In this document: positions 46,279 to 54,344 of the stretch, piece after piece
Layout: every line of letters begins with the position of its first letter
Position numbering within the stretch: position 1 is the stretch's first letter
From: Vibrio nereis NBRC 15637
GTDB lineage: Bacteria; Pseudomonadota; Gammaproteobacteria; Enterobacterales; Vibrionaceae
Direction of reading: 5' to 3'
DNA: 64,000 nucleotides
Assembly: GCF_001591105.1 (NCBI RefSeq)
Contig: NZ_BCUD01000012.1
Location: forward strand, 62,001 to 126,000
Position numbers and translations under genes: made by a program
Notes under the pieces: generated by a model
The model's database searches: none
Seen by the model: only the letters and a program-made list of their open reading frames with translations
What the model was told of the DNA's origin: nothing

Positions 46279-48033
46279 CTAAATCAGGGTGTAGTGGCTG
46301 GCACTGGCGATGGATAGTGGTTTTGAAAACCAATAGCCCTGTAAGTAGGACGCACCCATATCAGTAAACACCTTCTGCATGTTGGGATCTTCAATGCCCT
46401 CAATCACAATGTCGACATCGTAGGTTTTACATAGTTGGACAACAAAAGACAGGTATTCAAATGTGGCTGGATTGTTCAATGAACGCAGAGCGATAGAGCG
46501 GTCAATTTTAATTTGCTGAAGCGGTAAATCGAAAAAGCTATTTAATGAGCTGTAACCTGCACCAAAGTCATCGAGAGCAAGCTGGAAACCGTATTTTTTA
46601 AGTCGATTAAGCTGCTCTACGGCGTTTCTATTTCCGTCTAGTATGAGCGTTTCGGTGAGCTCTAGAACAATGTTTTGCGTGTCAACGTTGTACTGTTCGG
46701 CGAGTGCTTTTACGGTATTTGGGAACTTAGGGTTAAGTAATTGAATCACAGACACGTTCACGTTGATACGCACTTGATTTCCATGTGTGTCTTGATAGCG
46801 ATGGAGGAACTCACAGGCTTTCTTAAATACGAGATAGCCTAAATCGACGATCATCCCTTTCTGCTCTGCCACAGAGATAAACTCATCTGGGTAAATATCA
46901 CCAAACTCTGCCGATTTCCAACGGACCAGAGCTTCAAAACTTGCGATTTTATTTTGTTTGGCACAGACAATCGGCTGATATTTAACAGAGAGTATTTCTT
47001 GTTTGATGGCATTGCCAAGTTGACGCTCGATATAAAAATGGCGTTCTACTTTCGCTTTGGTTGAGCCGCCGTAAAGACTCACTCGGTGATCATCGTGTTG
47101 GCTGGCAAACTGGCTGGTTTTGAACGCGATGTTTAGTGCTTCTTCAGTACCTGTTTGCAGAGGAAAGTTGGGGTAAATTCCGATTGAGATTTCGGTACCA
47201 TAAAGGGAGTCATTGGCTTTGACGGATTCATAGTAGTGCTTGGATATTTGCTCGCCTAAATGAAGCAAGGCCTCTTTGGTGTTCTCTCCTTGCAGCAAAA
47301 TTGCGAAATCATCTGAACGGATTCGATAGAGTTCAAGTGAGTAGTACGAGAGCCTATCGACAGCGACCTGAAGGTGGCTGAAAACGTCGTTAATAATGTC
47401 GGAGCCGTAAAGGGATAAATAGGAACGAATGTTTGCAACTTGGATATAGAGGAGGCTATTGAGTGGTTCTTCAGGAGGCGTGTTTTCTAAGTCTAACGTG
47501 AGTTTCTGTTCATTGGCTGCTGTTGCTAGGCGGTGTCCGTAGACTTCTTTCAACTTTTTGTCTGAGATGTCTTTGTGGCAGCCGATCATGATTTTTTGAT
47601 TATTGACCGTTTTGATGACCGCTGTGCCTTGAATCCATACATACTGGTCATATTTATTTCTGACTCGATACTGGGTCGAAAACTTTTCTCCATCATGTCG
47701 GATGTGATTGTCCACTTCGTCTTGGAGCCGTTCTCTGTCTAAGGGATGCACTATTTCCAGCCAGGCCTGCAATGTAGAAGAGCCAGACAGCCTGCCAAAT
47801 TGTTCGTAAAAAGTGGAAGAGTAAAAACGAATATGTCCGGCTTCTGACATATAAAACAAACCGTCATTGAGCACATCAACAATATGCCTGACGTTTTTGT
47901 CCATCAATTCGTCGAGATCGGCCTCTGTCAGAACAAATGATGTCTGCTCTGTGTCCTGCTGGTCTACCATGAGATAGTCAGAACGATGGCTGTCTTTCGG
48001 ATAGGGGACAATGTTATTTAGAAACTGTGACAT
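46279..48033 (-). CDS. PAS-(degenerate GGDEF)-EAL cyclic-di-GMP phosphodiesterase
   Basis: This 584-residue cytoplasmic signalling protein has a PAS sensor at about residues 40-155. A GGDEF-like domain follows (about 195-325), whose active motif is replaced by RSDDF, so it should not make c-di-GMP. The C-terminal EAL domain (about 340-580) keeps the metal and catalytic residues: EALVRW, NVNVS, ELTET, ALDDFGAGYSS, IKIDRS and EGIED. It is therefore expected to hydrolyse c-di-GMP to pGpG, with PAS and GGDEF-like parts as regulators. No TM helices are seen. It is monocistronic. Confidence 0.88.
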   Translation of the reverse strand: MSQFLNNIVPYPKDSHRSDYLMVDQQDTEQTSFVLTEADLDELMDKNVRHIVDVLNDGLFYMSEAGHIRFYSSTFYEQFGRLSGSSTLQAWLEIVHPLDRERLQDEVDNHIRHDGEKFSTQYRVRNKYDQYVWIQGTAVIKTVNNQKIMIGCHKDISDKKLKEVYGHRLATAANEQKLTLDLENTPPEEPLNSLLYIQVANIRSYLSLYGSDIINDVFSHLQVAVDRLSYYSLELYRIRSDDFAILLQGENTKEALLHLGEQISKHYYESVKANDSLYGTEISIGIYPNFPLQTGTEEALNIAFKTSQFASQHDDHRVSLYGGSTKAKVERHFYIERQLGNAIKQEILSVKYQPIVCAKQNKIASFEALVRWKSAEFGDIYPDEFISVAEQKGMIVDLGYLVFKKACEFLHRYQDTHGNQVRINVNVSVIQLLNPKFPNTVKALAEQYNVDTQNIVLELTETLILDGNRNAVEQLNRLKKYGFQLALDDFGAGYSSLNSFFDLPLQQIKIDRSIALRSLNNPATFEYLSFVVQLCKTYDVDIVIEGIEDPNMQKVFTDMGASYLQGYWFSKPLSIASASHYTLI

Positions 48034-48390
48034 AATCTTTGGCGTACCTACAACAAACTTCAGGCCGATTTTCTTCAGTGACCGCTCGAATAGGCGGTGC
48101 CTAGATGTTCTTTATGTTACTTGCAACTGATGCAATATCGTGTCGGTTTTTAGACGTAACATACCGCTATTCGATCAACTAAACGAAAATACACACTATT
48201 GATCAATTGTGTTTCATTTTTATTGTGAGCCATGTCGTTAAACTTATGTAAATCTACAATGAAGAATCCGTCAGAGATGTTATTGCATATGCCGGCTCTG
48301 CAAGCAGCTATTGCCGAAGTTTAGTTTATTTCTGTTAGCAGAGAGATTAGACTCAGCACGCAAATGACAATTAAATTTTAAGAGAATGGT
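48034..48390. other. Divergent gap between EAL gene and S4 gene
   Basis: The 357 bases carry promoters for both neighbours. The only visible structure is a 5-bp inverted repeat ACCGC/GCGGT with an 8-base loop at about 48080-48100 in the leader of the EAL gene. No gene or clear site otherwise. Confidence 0.3.
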
Positions 48391-48846
48391 ATGAGCGAAG
48401 AGTACGACCAAGGTGAAGAGATTGAGATCGAAGCAATCGGTATTGAAGTGTCGTCGCAACCTATTGAACTATATAAAGTGTTTAAGATTGCTAACTTAGT
48501 TGGCGGAGGGGGCGAAGCAAAACACATTATCTCTGAAGGTTATGTCGCGGTTAATGGTGAACTCGAAACACGCAAACGCAGAAAGATGTATGACGGTGAC
48601 TTTTTTGAGTTTAACCAAGAGTATTACGTTGTAGTGTGTGATGCGCCAGTGACAGAGCCGGAGCCAAAACCAAAACAGCCTGTCTCTCAGCCACAAAAAG
48701 CCAAAACTGCGCAAGGCTCAGCTAAAAAAGGCCAAAAAGCAGGGACGACGAATAAGAATAAATCGGCTGACAAGAATGTTAAATCTCAACCAGAGAAGAA
48801 GCAGGACAAAAAACAGAATGGTCGTTCATCTATCGACTTCTTCTAA
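48391..48846 (+). CDS. S4-domain RNA-binding protein with basic tail (YbcJ-like)
   Basis: This 151-residue protein has a short acidic N-terminus (EEYDQGEEIEIEAIG). A single S4 RNA-binding fold of the YbcJ type lies at about residues 22-85, with LYKVFKIANLVGGGGEAK, EGYVAVNGE and TRKRRKMYDGD. The last 60 residues are a low-complexity tail rich in Lys, Gln and Pro ending in SSIDFF. YbcJ itself is about 70 residues, so the acidic N-terminus and basic tail are additions. It probably binds structured RNA, perhaps rRNA; this is inference. A strong terminator follows the gene. Confidence 0.82.
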   Translation: MSEEYDQGEEIEIEAIGIEVSSQPIELYKVFKIANLVGGGGEAKHIISEGYVAVNGELETRKRRKMYDGDFFEFNQEYYVVVCDAPVTEPEPKPKQPVSQPQKAKTAQGSAKKGQKAGTTNKNKSADKNVKSQPEKKQDKKQNGRSSIDFF

Positions 48847-48921
48847 CCTACTTTGCCATTGGCTTAGCACACAATCATAAAACGGTGTTAAGCAGCATTT
48901 TGAATACCTGTATCAATACCT

Positions 48922-48956
48922 AAAAGCGCGGTTTCTAATCAGAAGCCGCGCTTTTT
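48922..48956 (+). terminator. Terminator after the S4 gene
   Basis: AAAAGCGCGG pairs with CCGCGCTTTT, then TTCT/AGAA across one mismatch with a 4-base loop, followed by T-rich DNA. Confidence 0.88.
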
Positions 48957-49113
48957 GTTTGTCTCCTGTTTTCACTTTTCGACAACTGACTGCCTATGGA
49001 TCTGATATTTTCAGCTAGCAGAGGGCTTTTTACTGTACATATCCACCTTGTTTGCTGGTTTGTTAGGCAGTTAACACTAAAATTTAAAATTGAATAGTGA
49101 CAATAATAGAAAT

Positions 49114-49132
49114 CTAAATGATAATGCTTTCC
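49114..49132 (+). promoter_or_regulatory. Likely Fur box upstream of vctP
   Basis: The window contains TGATAAT exactly and matches the 7-1-7 Fur model at 11 of 14 positions. AAATG and CATTT flank it as an inverted repeat. It lies about 30 bases before the vctP start codon. The rest of the 312-base gap (48847-49158) holds the S4 terminator and AT-rich promoter DNA. Confidence 0.6.
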
Positions 49133-49158
49133 ATTTGATAGGCATAAGGATTAATACA

Positions 49159-50073
49159 ATGAAATTGAAGGCAGTTGCGCTAGCGTTGGCAATGCTCACA
49201 TTCGGGGCGAACGCGAAAGTGGTTGAAGTCGAACATATGCAAGGTAAGACAAAGCTTGAATCAAACCCAGAGCGCGTTGTCGTGATCGGACTAGGCCCAC
49301 TGGATACGGTAAAAGCATTTGGTGTAGAGCCTGTTGCTGTTTCTACAGTTAGCATGTTCCCTGATTACTTAGAGCAGTACCGCAAAGGCGATTTTGTTTC
49401 AGCAGGTAGTCTATCTGAACCTAATTTTGAAACGATTTACACGCAAAAACCTGATTTGATCATTGTAGGTCCTCGAGCGGCTGCTAAATACGAAGAACTG
49501 TCTGAAATTGCACCTACGATTGTGTACGCCTTAGATTCAAGCAAAGGCTACTGGGAAACCACTCAAGAGCAGTGGCGTATTCTAGGTGAAGTTTTTGAAA
49601 AGCAAGATTTTGTTGAGCAGAAGATCGCTAAGCTTGACGGTGCATTCAAAGAGATCCGCGATTACAACCAAAGCAAAAATATTGATGCACTGACCGTAAT
49701 GAGTGCAGGTGGCAATGTCACTACATTTGGACCTAACTCTCGTTTTGGTTCTGTCTACAAAGACTTTGGATTTACAGAAACGGCTAATGAAGTGAAAGAC
49801 GGCGGTAACCACGGTGATTTGGTGTCTTATGAATTTATTCGTGAGAAAAACCCTTCAACTCTGCTGATTGTGGATAAAGACATCCTGATCAACAAAGGTA
49901 AAGGCAGTACAGTTAAGCGTGACTTTGAAAATGATCTTGTAAAGGCAACGAACGCGTACAAGAACAACAAAATGGCTTACTTAGACATTAATGCTTGGTA
50001 TCTGTCGATTGGTGGTATGCGTGCCACTGAGCAGATGATTGACGATGTTAAGTCCACTACCAGTTTGAACTAA
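49159..50073 (+). CDS. vctP: Siderophore ABC transporter periplasmic binding protein (VctP-like)
   Basis: This 304-residue periplasmic protein has a signal peptide ending FGANA-K (residue 19) and no lipobox. The siderophore-binding TroA/FhuD-like fold shows PERVVVIGLGPLDTVKAFGV, KPDLIIVGPRAA and ANEVKDGGNHGDLVSYEF. It would bind an iron-siderophore (catechol type by family) and hand it to VctDG. AAGGA lies 8 bases before the chosen ATG; an upstream in-frame extension is unlikely. A terminator follows, then the rest of the operon. The gene order matches V. cholerae vctPDGC-AraC-vctA, on which the symbol rests. Confidence 0.85.
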   Translation: MKLKAVALALAMLTFGANAKVVEVEHMQGKTKLESNPERVVVIGLGPLDTVKAFGVEPVAVSTVSMFPDYLEQYRKGDFVSAGSLSEPNFETIYTQKPDLIIVGPRAAAKYEELSEIAPTIVYALDSSKGYWETTQEQWRILGEVFEKQDFVEQKIAKLDGAFKEIRDYNQSKNIDALTVMSAGGNVTTFGPNSRFGSVYKDFGFTETANEVKDGGNHGDLVSYEFIREKNPSTLLIVDKDILINKGKGSTVKRDFENDLVKATNAYKNNKMAYLDINAWYLSIGGMRATEQMIDDVKSTTSLN

Positions 50074-50096
50074 TCCCCGGTTTGTATGAATCAAAG

Positions 50097-50126
50097 AGCC
50101 TCGAGCCGCCGCGCTTGAGGCTTTTT
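50097..50126 (+). terminator. Intercistronic terminator between vctP and vctD
   Basis: AGCCTC and GAGGCT plus AGC/GCT after one mismatch form a stem with loop CGCCGC, followed by TTTTT. Partial termination here would make more binding protein than permease. Confidence 0.75.
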
Positions 50127-50143
50127 ATTTCAAGAGGTTCGTT

Positions 50144-51079
50144 TTGAAGAAGTTATCGTGGACGCTATTCATACTCAGCGTAGTGTCTTTGTTTGTAGGA
50201 ATAGGGCAGCTAAGCGTTGCGGAGTTACTTAATGGTAACCGCGATAGTTGGGATCTGCTCTTTACTAGTCGCATCCCCCGTTTAGCTGCTGTTTTATTGG
50301 CTGGCGCTGGTCTTAGTATCGCTGGCCTTATCATGCAGCAGATCAGCCAAAACAAGTTTGCATCGCCTTCCACGTCAGGCACCATCGAGTGTGCCATGTT
50401 TGGATATGTCCTAAGCTTGATTTTTTTTAATGGGCAGCAACTTTGGCTTATTTTTGCCGTATCTATGCTAGGCACACTGCTGTTTGTCCAGTTCATTAAT
50501 CGTATCCAGTTTAAGAACGCCATCTTTGTGCCTTTGGTTGGTATTATTTTTGGCAACGTCGTCAACTCCATGGCGACATTTGTTGCTTACAAATACGATG
50601 TGTTGCAAAACCTCTCAAGTTGGACGATCGCGAACTTCGCTAATTTGCTCCAAGGTGACTACGAGTTGCTCTATATTGCGTTGCCATTCGCAGTGTGCAG
50701 CTATCTGTATGCCACGAGGATCTCTGCTGTTGGCTTAGGTAAAGACTTTGCTGTCAACCTTGGCTTGAACTATCAGCAAGTGCTGATTATAGGCGTCTTG
50801 CTTGTGTCTGTGATGTCTGCCTCTGTCGTGATGATTGTAGGTATGCTGCCATTCCTTGGACTGATCGTACCGAACTTAGTTAGCCGCTTTTACGGTGACA
50901 ATTTACGACGAAATATCCCGATCACGGCAGTGTTGGGTGCGCTCATTGTATTGTGTTGTGATTTGGCTGGGCGCCTGATTATCTTCCCGTATGAGATCCC
51001 AATTTCTACCATCATCAGCATGCTAGGTGGCAGTGTGTTTATCTTCTTTATTCTTAAGGGTGAACGCAGTGCACGATAG
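50144..51079 (+). CDS. vctD: Siderophore ABC transporter permease (VctD-like)
   Basis: This 311-residue inner-membrane permease is of the FecCD/BtuC family, with 8-10 TM helices. The segment LFTSRIPRLAAVLLAGAGLSIAGLIMQ is the family's characteristic second region, and MIVGMLPFLGLIVPNLVSR contains the docking loop. It starts with TTG, supported by AGAGG a few bases upstream. Its end overlaps the start of vctG by 11 bases, so the two permeases are coupled. Confidence 0.85.
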   Translation: MKKLSWTLFILSVVSLFVGIGQLSVAELLNGNRDSWDLLFTSRIPRLAAVLLAGAGLSIAGLIMQQISQNKFASPSTSGTIECAMFGYVLSLIFFNGQQLWLIFAVSMLGTLLFVQFINRIQFKNAIFVPLVGIIFGNVVNSMATFVAYKYDVLQNLSSWTIANFANLLQGDYELLYIALPFAVCSYLYATRISAVGLGKDFAVNLGLNYQQVLIIGVLLVSVMSASVVMIVGMLPFLGLIVPNLVSRFYGDNLRRNIPITAVLGALIVLCCDLAGRLIIFPYEIPISTIISMLGGSVFIFFILKGERSAR

Positions 51080-52019
51080 ATCTAAATTACTTTTGCTAAT
51101 CGTTTGTGGGCTTCTTTTTAGTGGCTTGTTCATTGCCATTGGGCTAAATGCAGATAATTACCAATATTTCTTGTCTCGTCGCGTACCGAAAGTTCTAGCG
51201 ATTGTTATAGCGGGGATTGCTATTGGGCAATCTGCTTTGGCTTTCCAAACCATTACCCATAACCGGATCTTAACGCCTAGCATTATGGGGTTCGATTCCC
51301 TTTATATGTTTACGAAGGTGCTGACGGTGGTGATCTTTGGTGGCCTAAGCAGCATCGCGATGAACACTTACTTTAACTTTGCGGTTTCAGTGACCGCAAT
51401 GTTGGGGTTCTCGGCTTTGTTGTTCAGCTTCTATTTCCGAGGTGAGCGACAAAACCTTATGGTGCTTTTGCTTCTTGGTGTCATTTTAGGCCAGCTGTTT
51501 GGTAGTGTTTCGTCTTTCTTTGTCATGTTGATGGATCCCAGCGATTTTGCCAGCGTTCAGGCAAACATGTTCGCGAGCTTTAACAATATAGACGTAGACT
51601 TGGTCTACATGAGTACGCCTTTGCTCCTTATCGTCTCTTGGTTATTGTACCGAAAACATCGAGTGTTAGACGTACTGTGGTTAGACAAAGACAACGCGAC
51701 CAGTTTGGGAGTGGATGTAAAGAAGATCACACTGCAAGTGCTGATGCTTTCTGCGGTATTGATCTCCATCTCGACCGCATTAATCGGCCCCATTATGTTC
51801 TTTGGATTATTGGTCACCAACTTAACGCGAGAGCTGTTCAGTAGTTATCAGCACAAAGTGTTGCTACTGGGTGTTTCGTCACTTTCTGTTGCTTCGTTGC
51901 TGAGTGGCCAGTGGATCATAGAAAACCTGTTTGGGTTCTCGACCACGCTGAGCGTAGTGATTAACTTCATTGGCGGTCTGTATTTCTTAACCATGTTACT
52001 GCGCAATAAGATTGTTTAG
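51069..52019 (+). CDS. vctG: Siderophore ABC transporter permease (VctG-like)
   Basis: This 316-residue FecCD-family permease is the heterodimer partner of VctD. Hallmarks are LSRRVPKVLAIVIAGIAIGQS at the N-terminal part and GPIMFFGLLVTNLTRELF near the C-terminus. I chose the GTG at 51069, which overlaps the vctD end and has AAGGG 8 bases upstream; the frame is open further back inside vctD. The ATPase gene follows after 7 bases. Confidence 0.85.
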   Translation: MHDRSKLLLLIVCGLLFSGLFIAIGLNADNYQYFLSRRVPKVLAIVIAGIAIGQSALAFQTITHNRILTPSIMGFDSLYMFTKVLTVVIFGGLSSIAMNTYFNFAVSVTAMLGFSALLFSFYFRGERQNLMVLLLLGVILGQLFGSVSSFFVMLMDPSDFASVQANMFASFNNIDVDLVYMSTPLLLIVSWLLYRKHRVLDVLWLDKDNATSLGVDVKKITLQVLMLSAVLISISTALIGPIMFFGLLVTNLTRELFSSYQHKVLLLGVSSLSVASLLSGQWIIENLFGFSTTLSVVINFIGGLYFLTMLLRNKIV

Positions 52020-52026
52020 GGTAGAT

Positions 52027-52782
52027 ATGATTACATTAAAAAGCCTCAAAAAAGTATTTGGTCATTCTGCGGTGGTGGATAACGCCAGCGCGGAATTTGA
52101 GAACGGCAAAGTCACATCCATTATTGGACCAAATGGTGCGGGAAAAAGTACCCTGCTTTCTATGGTGAGTCGATTGGTCAGCAGAGACAGTGGTGAAGTT
52201 TATATTGACTGCAAAGAGCTGTCGGAATGGGACACCAAAGATCTGGCTAAGCGACTGGCGGTATTAAGGCAGGCCAACAGTATCACCATGCGTTTCACAG
52301 TGCGTGAGATGGTCTCTTTTGGTCGCTTTCCGTATTCTCAGGGCAAATTAACCGATGAAGACGCCAAGATCATCGACATGTCGATTGATTACCTCGATCT
52401 TACTGATATCCAAGATAAGTACTTAGATGAGTTAAGTGGTGGTCAGCGCCAGTTGTCCTTCATTGCAATGGTGATGGCGCAAGATACCGATTATGTATTT
52501 TTGGATGAACCGTTAAACAACTTAGACATTAAACACTCGTTACAAATTATGCGTAATGTTGGCCGTCTCGCGCACGAGATGAAAAAAGCGGTTGTGGTTG
52601 TGATCCACGATATTAACTTTGCGGCGTGCTATTCAGATAAGATTATTGCGCTCAAGAAAGGCAAAGTAGTCGCACAAGGCAGTGTAGAAGAGGTGATTCA
52701 AGCAGATGTCCTTGAAAGCATCTACGAAACCCCATTTAACATTATTGAAGTTGATGGCAAACGTATGTGTACCTATTACTAA
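52027..52782 (+). CDS. vctC: Siderophore ABC transporter ATPase (VctC-like)
   Basis: This 251-residue cytoplasmic ATPase is of the FepC/FhuC group. The Walker A motif is GPNGAGKSTLL at about residue 35, the Q-loop region is LAVLRQANSI, the signature is LSGGQRQLSFIA, the Walker B is VFLDEPLNNLD and the switch is VIHDINFA. AGGG precedes the chosen ATG. It ends the vctPDGC set and is followed by a terminator shared with the convergent cueR. Confidence 0.87.
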   Translation: MITLKSLKKVFGHSAVVDNASAEFENGKVTSIIGPNGAGKSTLLSMVSRLVSRDSGEVYIDCKELSEWDTKDLAKRLAVLRQANSITMRFTVREMVSFGRFPYSQGKLTDEDAKIIDMSIDYLDLTDIQDKYLDELSGGQRQLSFIAMVMAQDTDYVFLDEPLNNLDIKHSLQIMRNVGRLAHEMKKAVVVVIHDINFAACYSDKIIALKKGKVVAQGSVEEVIQADVLESIYETPFNIIEVDGKRMCTYY

Positions 52783-52801
52783 CGTTTGTGATTGAACTGC
52801 T

Positions 52802-52829
52802 AAAGCCCGTGGCTCTCACGGGCTTTTTT
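52802..52829. terminator. Terminator after vctC, overlapping the cueR stop
   Basis: A perfect 10-bp stem (AAAGCCCGTG with CACGGGCTTT) has a 5-base loop and a T run. The last bases of the T run are the cueR stop codon on the other strand. Confidence 0.88.
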
Positions 52830-53214
52830 ATTTGAGTAACTCTTCAATGATTGGGCATTGATTGCTTTCATCTCCGGGACAAGACGAAATCCAACTGTTC
52901 AGCTGCTTTTCGATTTCTTTTAATTCCCGGATCTTGTTCTCGACTTCTTTCAGTTTCTCTCGCGTCTTTTCTTTGACTTCGCGACTCTTTCGGTTTGGGT
53001 TGTGCGCGAGCTCGACAAACTCTTTACATTCCACCAATGAAAATCCTGCATTTTTAGCGCGAGAAATCATGTTGAGTTCGTGAATGTGTAAATCACGATA
53101 CTCTCGGTAACCAGATTCACTGCGGCTTGGCGGCGTGATTAACTTTTTGTCTTCGTAAAGGCGAATTGACTTACTCGATAGGCCGGTAATTTTTGCTACT
53201 TCACCAATGTTCAT
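52828..53214 (-). CDS. cueR: CueR, copper-responsive MerR regulator
   Basis: This 128-residue dimeric regulator has an N-terminal MerR helix-turn-helix (MNIGEVAKITGLSSKSIRLY), a long coiled-coil dimer helix (about 75-108), and a C-terminal metal-binding loop. The loop Cys112 and Cys120 (CPGDESNQCPII) have the exact spacing of E. coli CueR, which senses Cu(I), Ag(I) or Au(I). It normally activates copA and cueO, neither of which is nearby. The start is 3 bases after the AraC stop with its AAAGG site overlapping that stop, so it is the second gene of an AraC-cueR operon. This is odd for a copper sensor. Confidence 0.85.
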   Translation of the reverse strand: MNIGEVAKITGLSSKSIRLYEDKKLITPPSRSESGYREYRDLHIHELNMISRAKNAGFSLVECKEFVELAHNPNRKSREVKEKTREKLKEVENKIRELKEIEKQLNSWISSCPGDESNQCPIIEELLK

Positions 53215-53217
53215 ACT

Positions 53218-54225
53218 TTACCTTTGACTGCGTTTCGCATTTGAGTCTCTACTACACTCGTTTTTTACTACTTTTGTAGGCGGAACGCCAAAGGTTTTTT
53301 TAAAGGCGATAGTAAAGTTCGCTGGGTGACTATAACCTGCCTCATAAGCGGCCTCTGTGATTGTTGTTAATCCTTTTTCAAGGCTAAGCTTGGCGTTCCT
53401 CAATCGTCTTTGACGAATGTAGCTGTTGATTGTGATCCCCACTTGTTGGCGAAAGAGTCGCTGCAAATTGGAACCGCTCATTGAGAAATGTGACGCGATA
53501 GTATCAATGTTTAACGTATCGCTAAGGTGAAGTTCAATGTAATTGAGGACATCTTCAATTCGGCTTTGAGCGATGACAGATGTCTCGTTTGTCGCGTTTT
53601 TCTCGGTGCACGAGCTCGCGTGTGAAATAATCTCGGTCAGTATTTGCAGTGCTGTGGCCTCGACCTGCAATTGGGTCTTAAAGTCTCGCGGTTGATCCAT
53701 ACCAATAATCTGTAAGGTCAGATCGTTAAGTGATTGCGAGACGGGAATCTTCAAATAGCTAAGGTGCTGCGAGGCAAAAGGTAGGGTGGTTTCTTGGCTA
53801 CCCAAGCGAGATAGCAACCAATTGGAATGGAATAACAGGTTTATTTTAAGTAGTCGGTTATTCTTTTCTATACTGCGGTGAAAGCTCGAGGCTTGAGTTA
53901 AATTTACTAGGACAGCTTCCGCTTGTCTGTTCCCATCAAGCTGAAATTCTATGTCGTCATAGCCAAATGTGAGGCGGCCCTCTAACACAATCGTTACGAT
54001 CATTGCCGCGGAAGTGGATGAAACCACATGCGAGTCAACAAGTTCAGTACTTAAGCCACCATAAACAGCAAAGCTTTTTTCTACTTCATAGTTAATGAGT
54101 TTGCCTTCGACGATAGGGATGTCATTAAAACGGCTATGGCTCATTATGATGTGCTTATCTTGATCTGATACCGTTTGAGTTAATACCACCTTCGGTACTC
54201 TGAATTGTGATGAACCATACTCCAT
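53218..54225 (-). CDS. AraC-family regulator of siderophore uptake
   Basis: This 335-residue regulator has an N-terminal cupin-like effector domain (about 1-210) and two C-terminal AraC helix-turn-helix units (about 225-325, with TLNIDTIASHFSMSGSNLQR and ITEAAYEAGYSHPANFTIAF). It resembles PchR-type regulators that sense iron-siderophores. I chose the ATG at 54225 because GAGGA lies 8 bases upstream; ATGs 15 and 36 bases earlier have no such site. It diverges from the TonB receptor gene, with a Fur-like site in between. It probably activates the receptor when the siderophore enters; this is inference from layout. Confidence 0.85.
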   Translation of the reverse strand: MEYGSSQFRVPKVVLTQTVSDQDKHIIMSHSRFNDIPIVEGKLINYEVEKSFAVYGGLSTELVDSHVVSSTSAAMIVTIVLEGRLTFGYDDIEFQLDGNRQAEAVLVNLTQASSFHRSIEKNNRLLKINLLFHSNWLLSRLGSQETTLPFASQHLSYLKIPVSQSLNDLTLQIIGMDQPRDFKTQLQVEATALQILTEIISHASSCTEKNATNETSVIAQSRIEDVLNYIELHLSDTLNIDTIASHFSMSGSNLQRLFRQQVGITINSYIRQRRLRNAKLSLEKGLTTITEAAYEAGYSHPANFTIAFKKTFGVPPTKVVKNECSRDSNAKRSQR

Positions 54226-54306
54226 CTGGTGATTCCTCATAGTCGATAAGCATTTTTGCATAACTGGAAATGCTTCTCATTAATAAAATTGAAACCTATC
54301 ATACGT

Positions 54307-54325
54307 GCGAATTATTATCATTACC
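54307..54325. promoter_or_regulatory. Likely Fur box between AraC gene and TonB receptor
   Basis: The sequence matches 14 of 19 positions of the Fur consensus and 12 of 14 of the 7-1-7 model, with TGATAAT exact on the minus strand. It lies 20 bases before the receptor start and about 80 before the AraC start, so it can repress both under iron-rich conditions. Confidence 0.6.
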
Positions 54326-54344
54326 AGTTAGGAAGTTAATCATC

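Noticed and set aside
54270..54344. A 25-residue N-terminal extension of the TonB receptor
   Set aside because: The sequence covers the Fur-like site and lacks a ribosome site; the ATG at 54345 has AGGAAG and begins a proper signal peptide.
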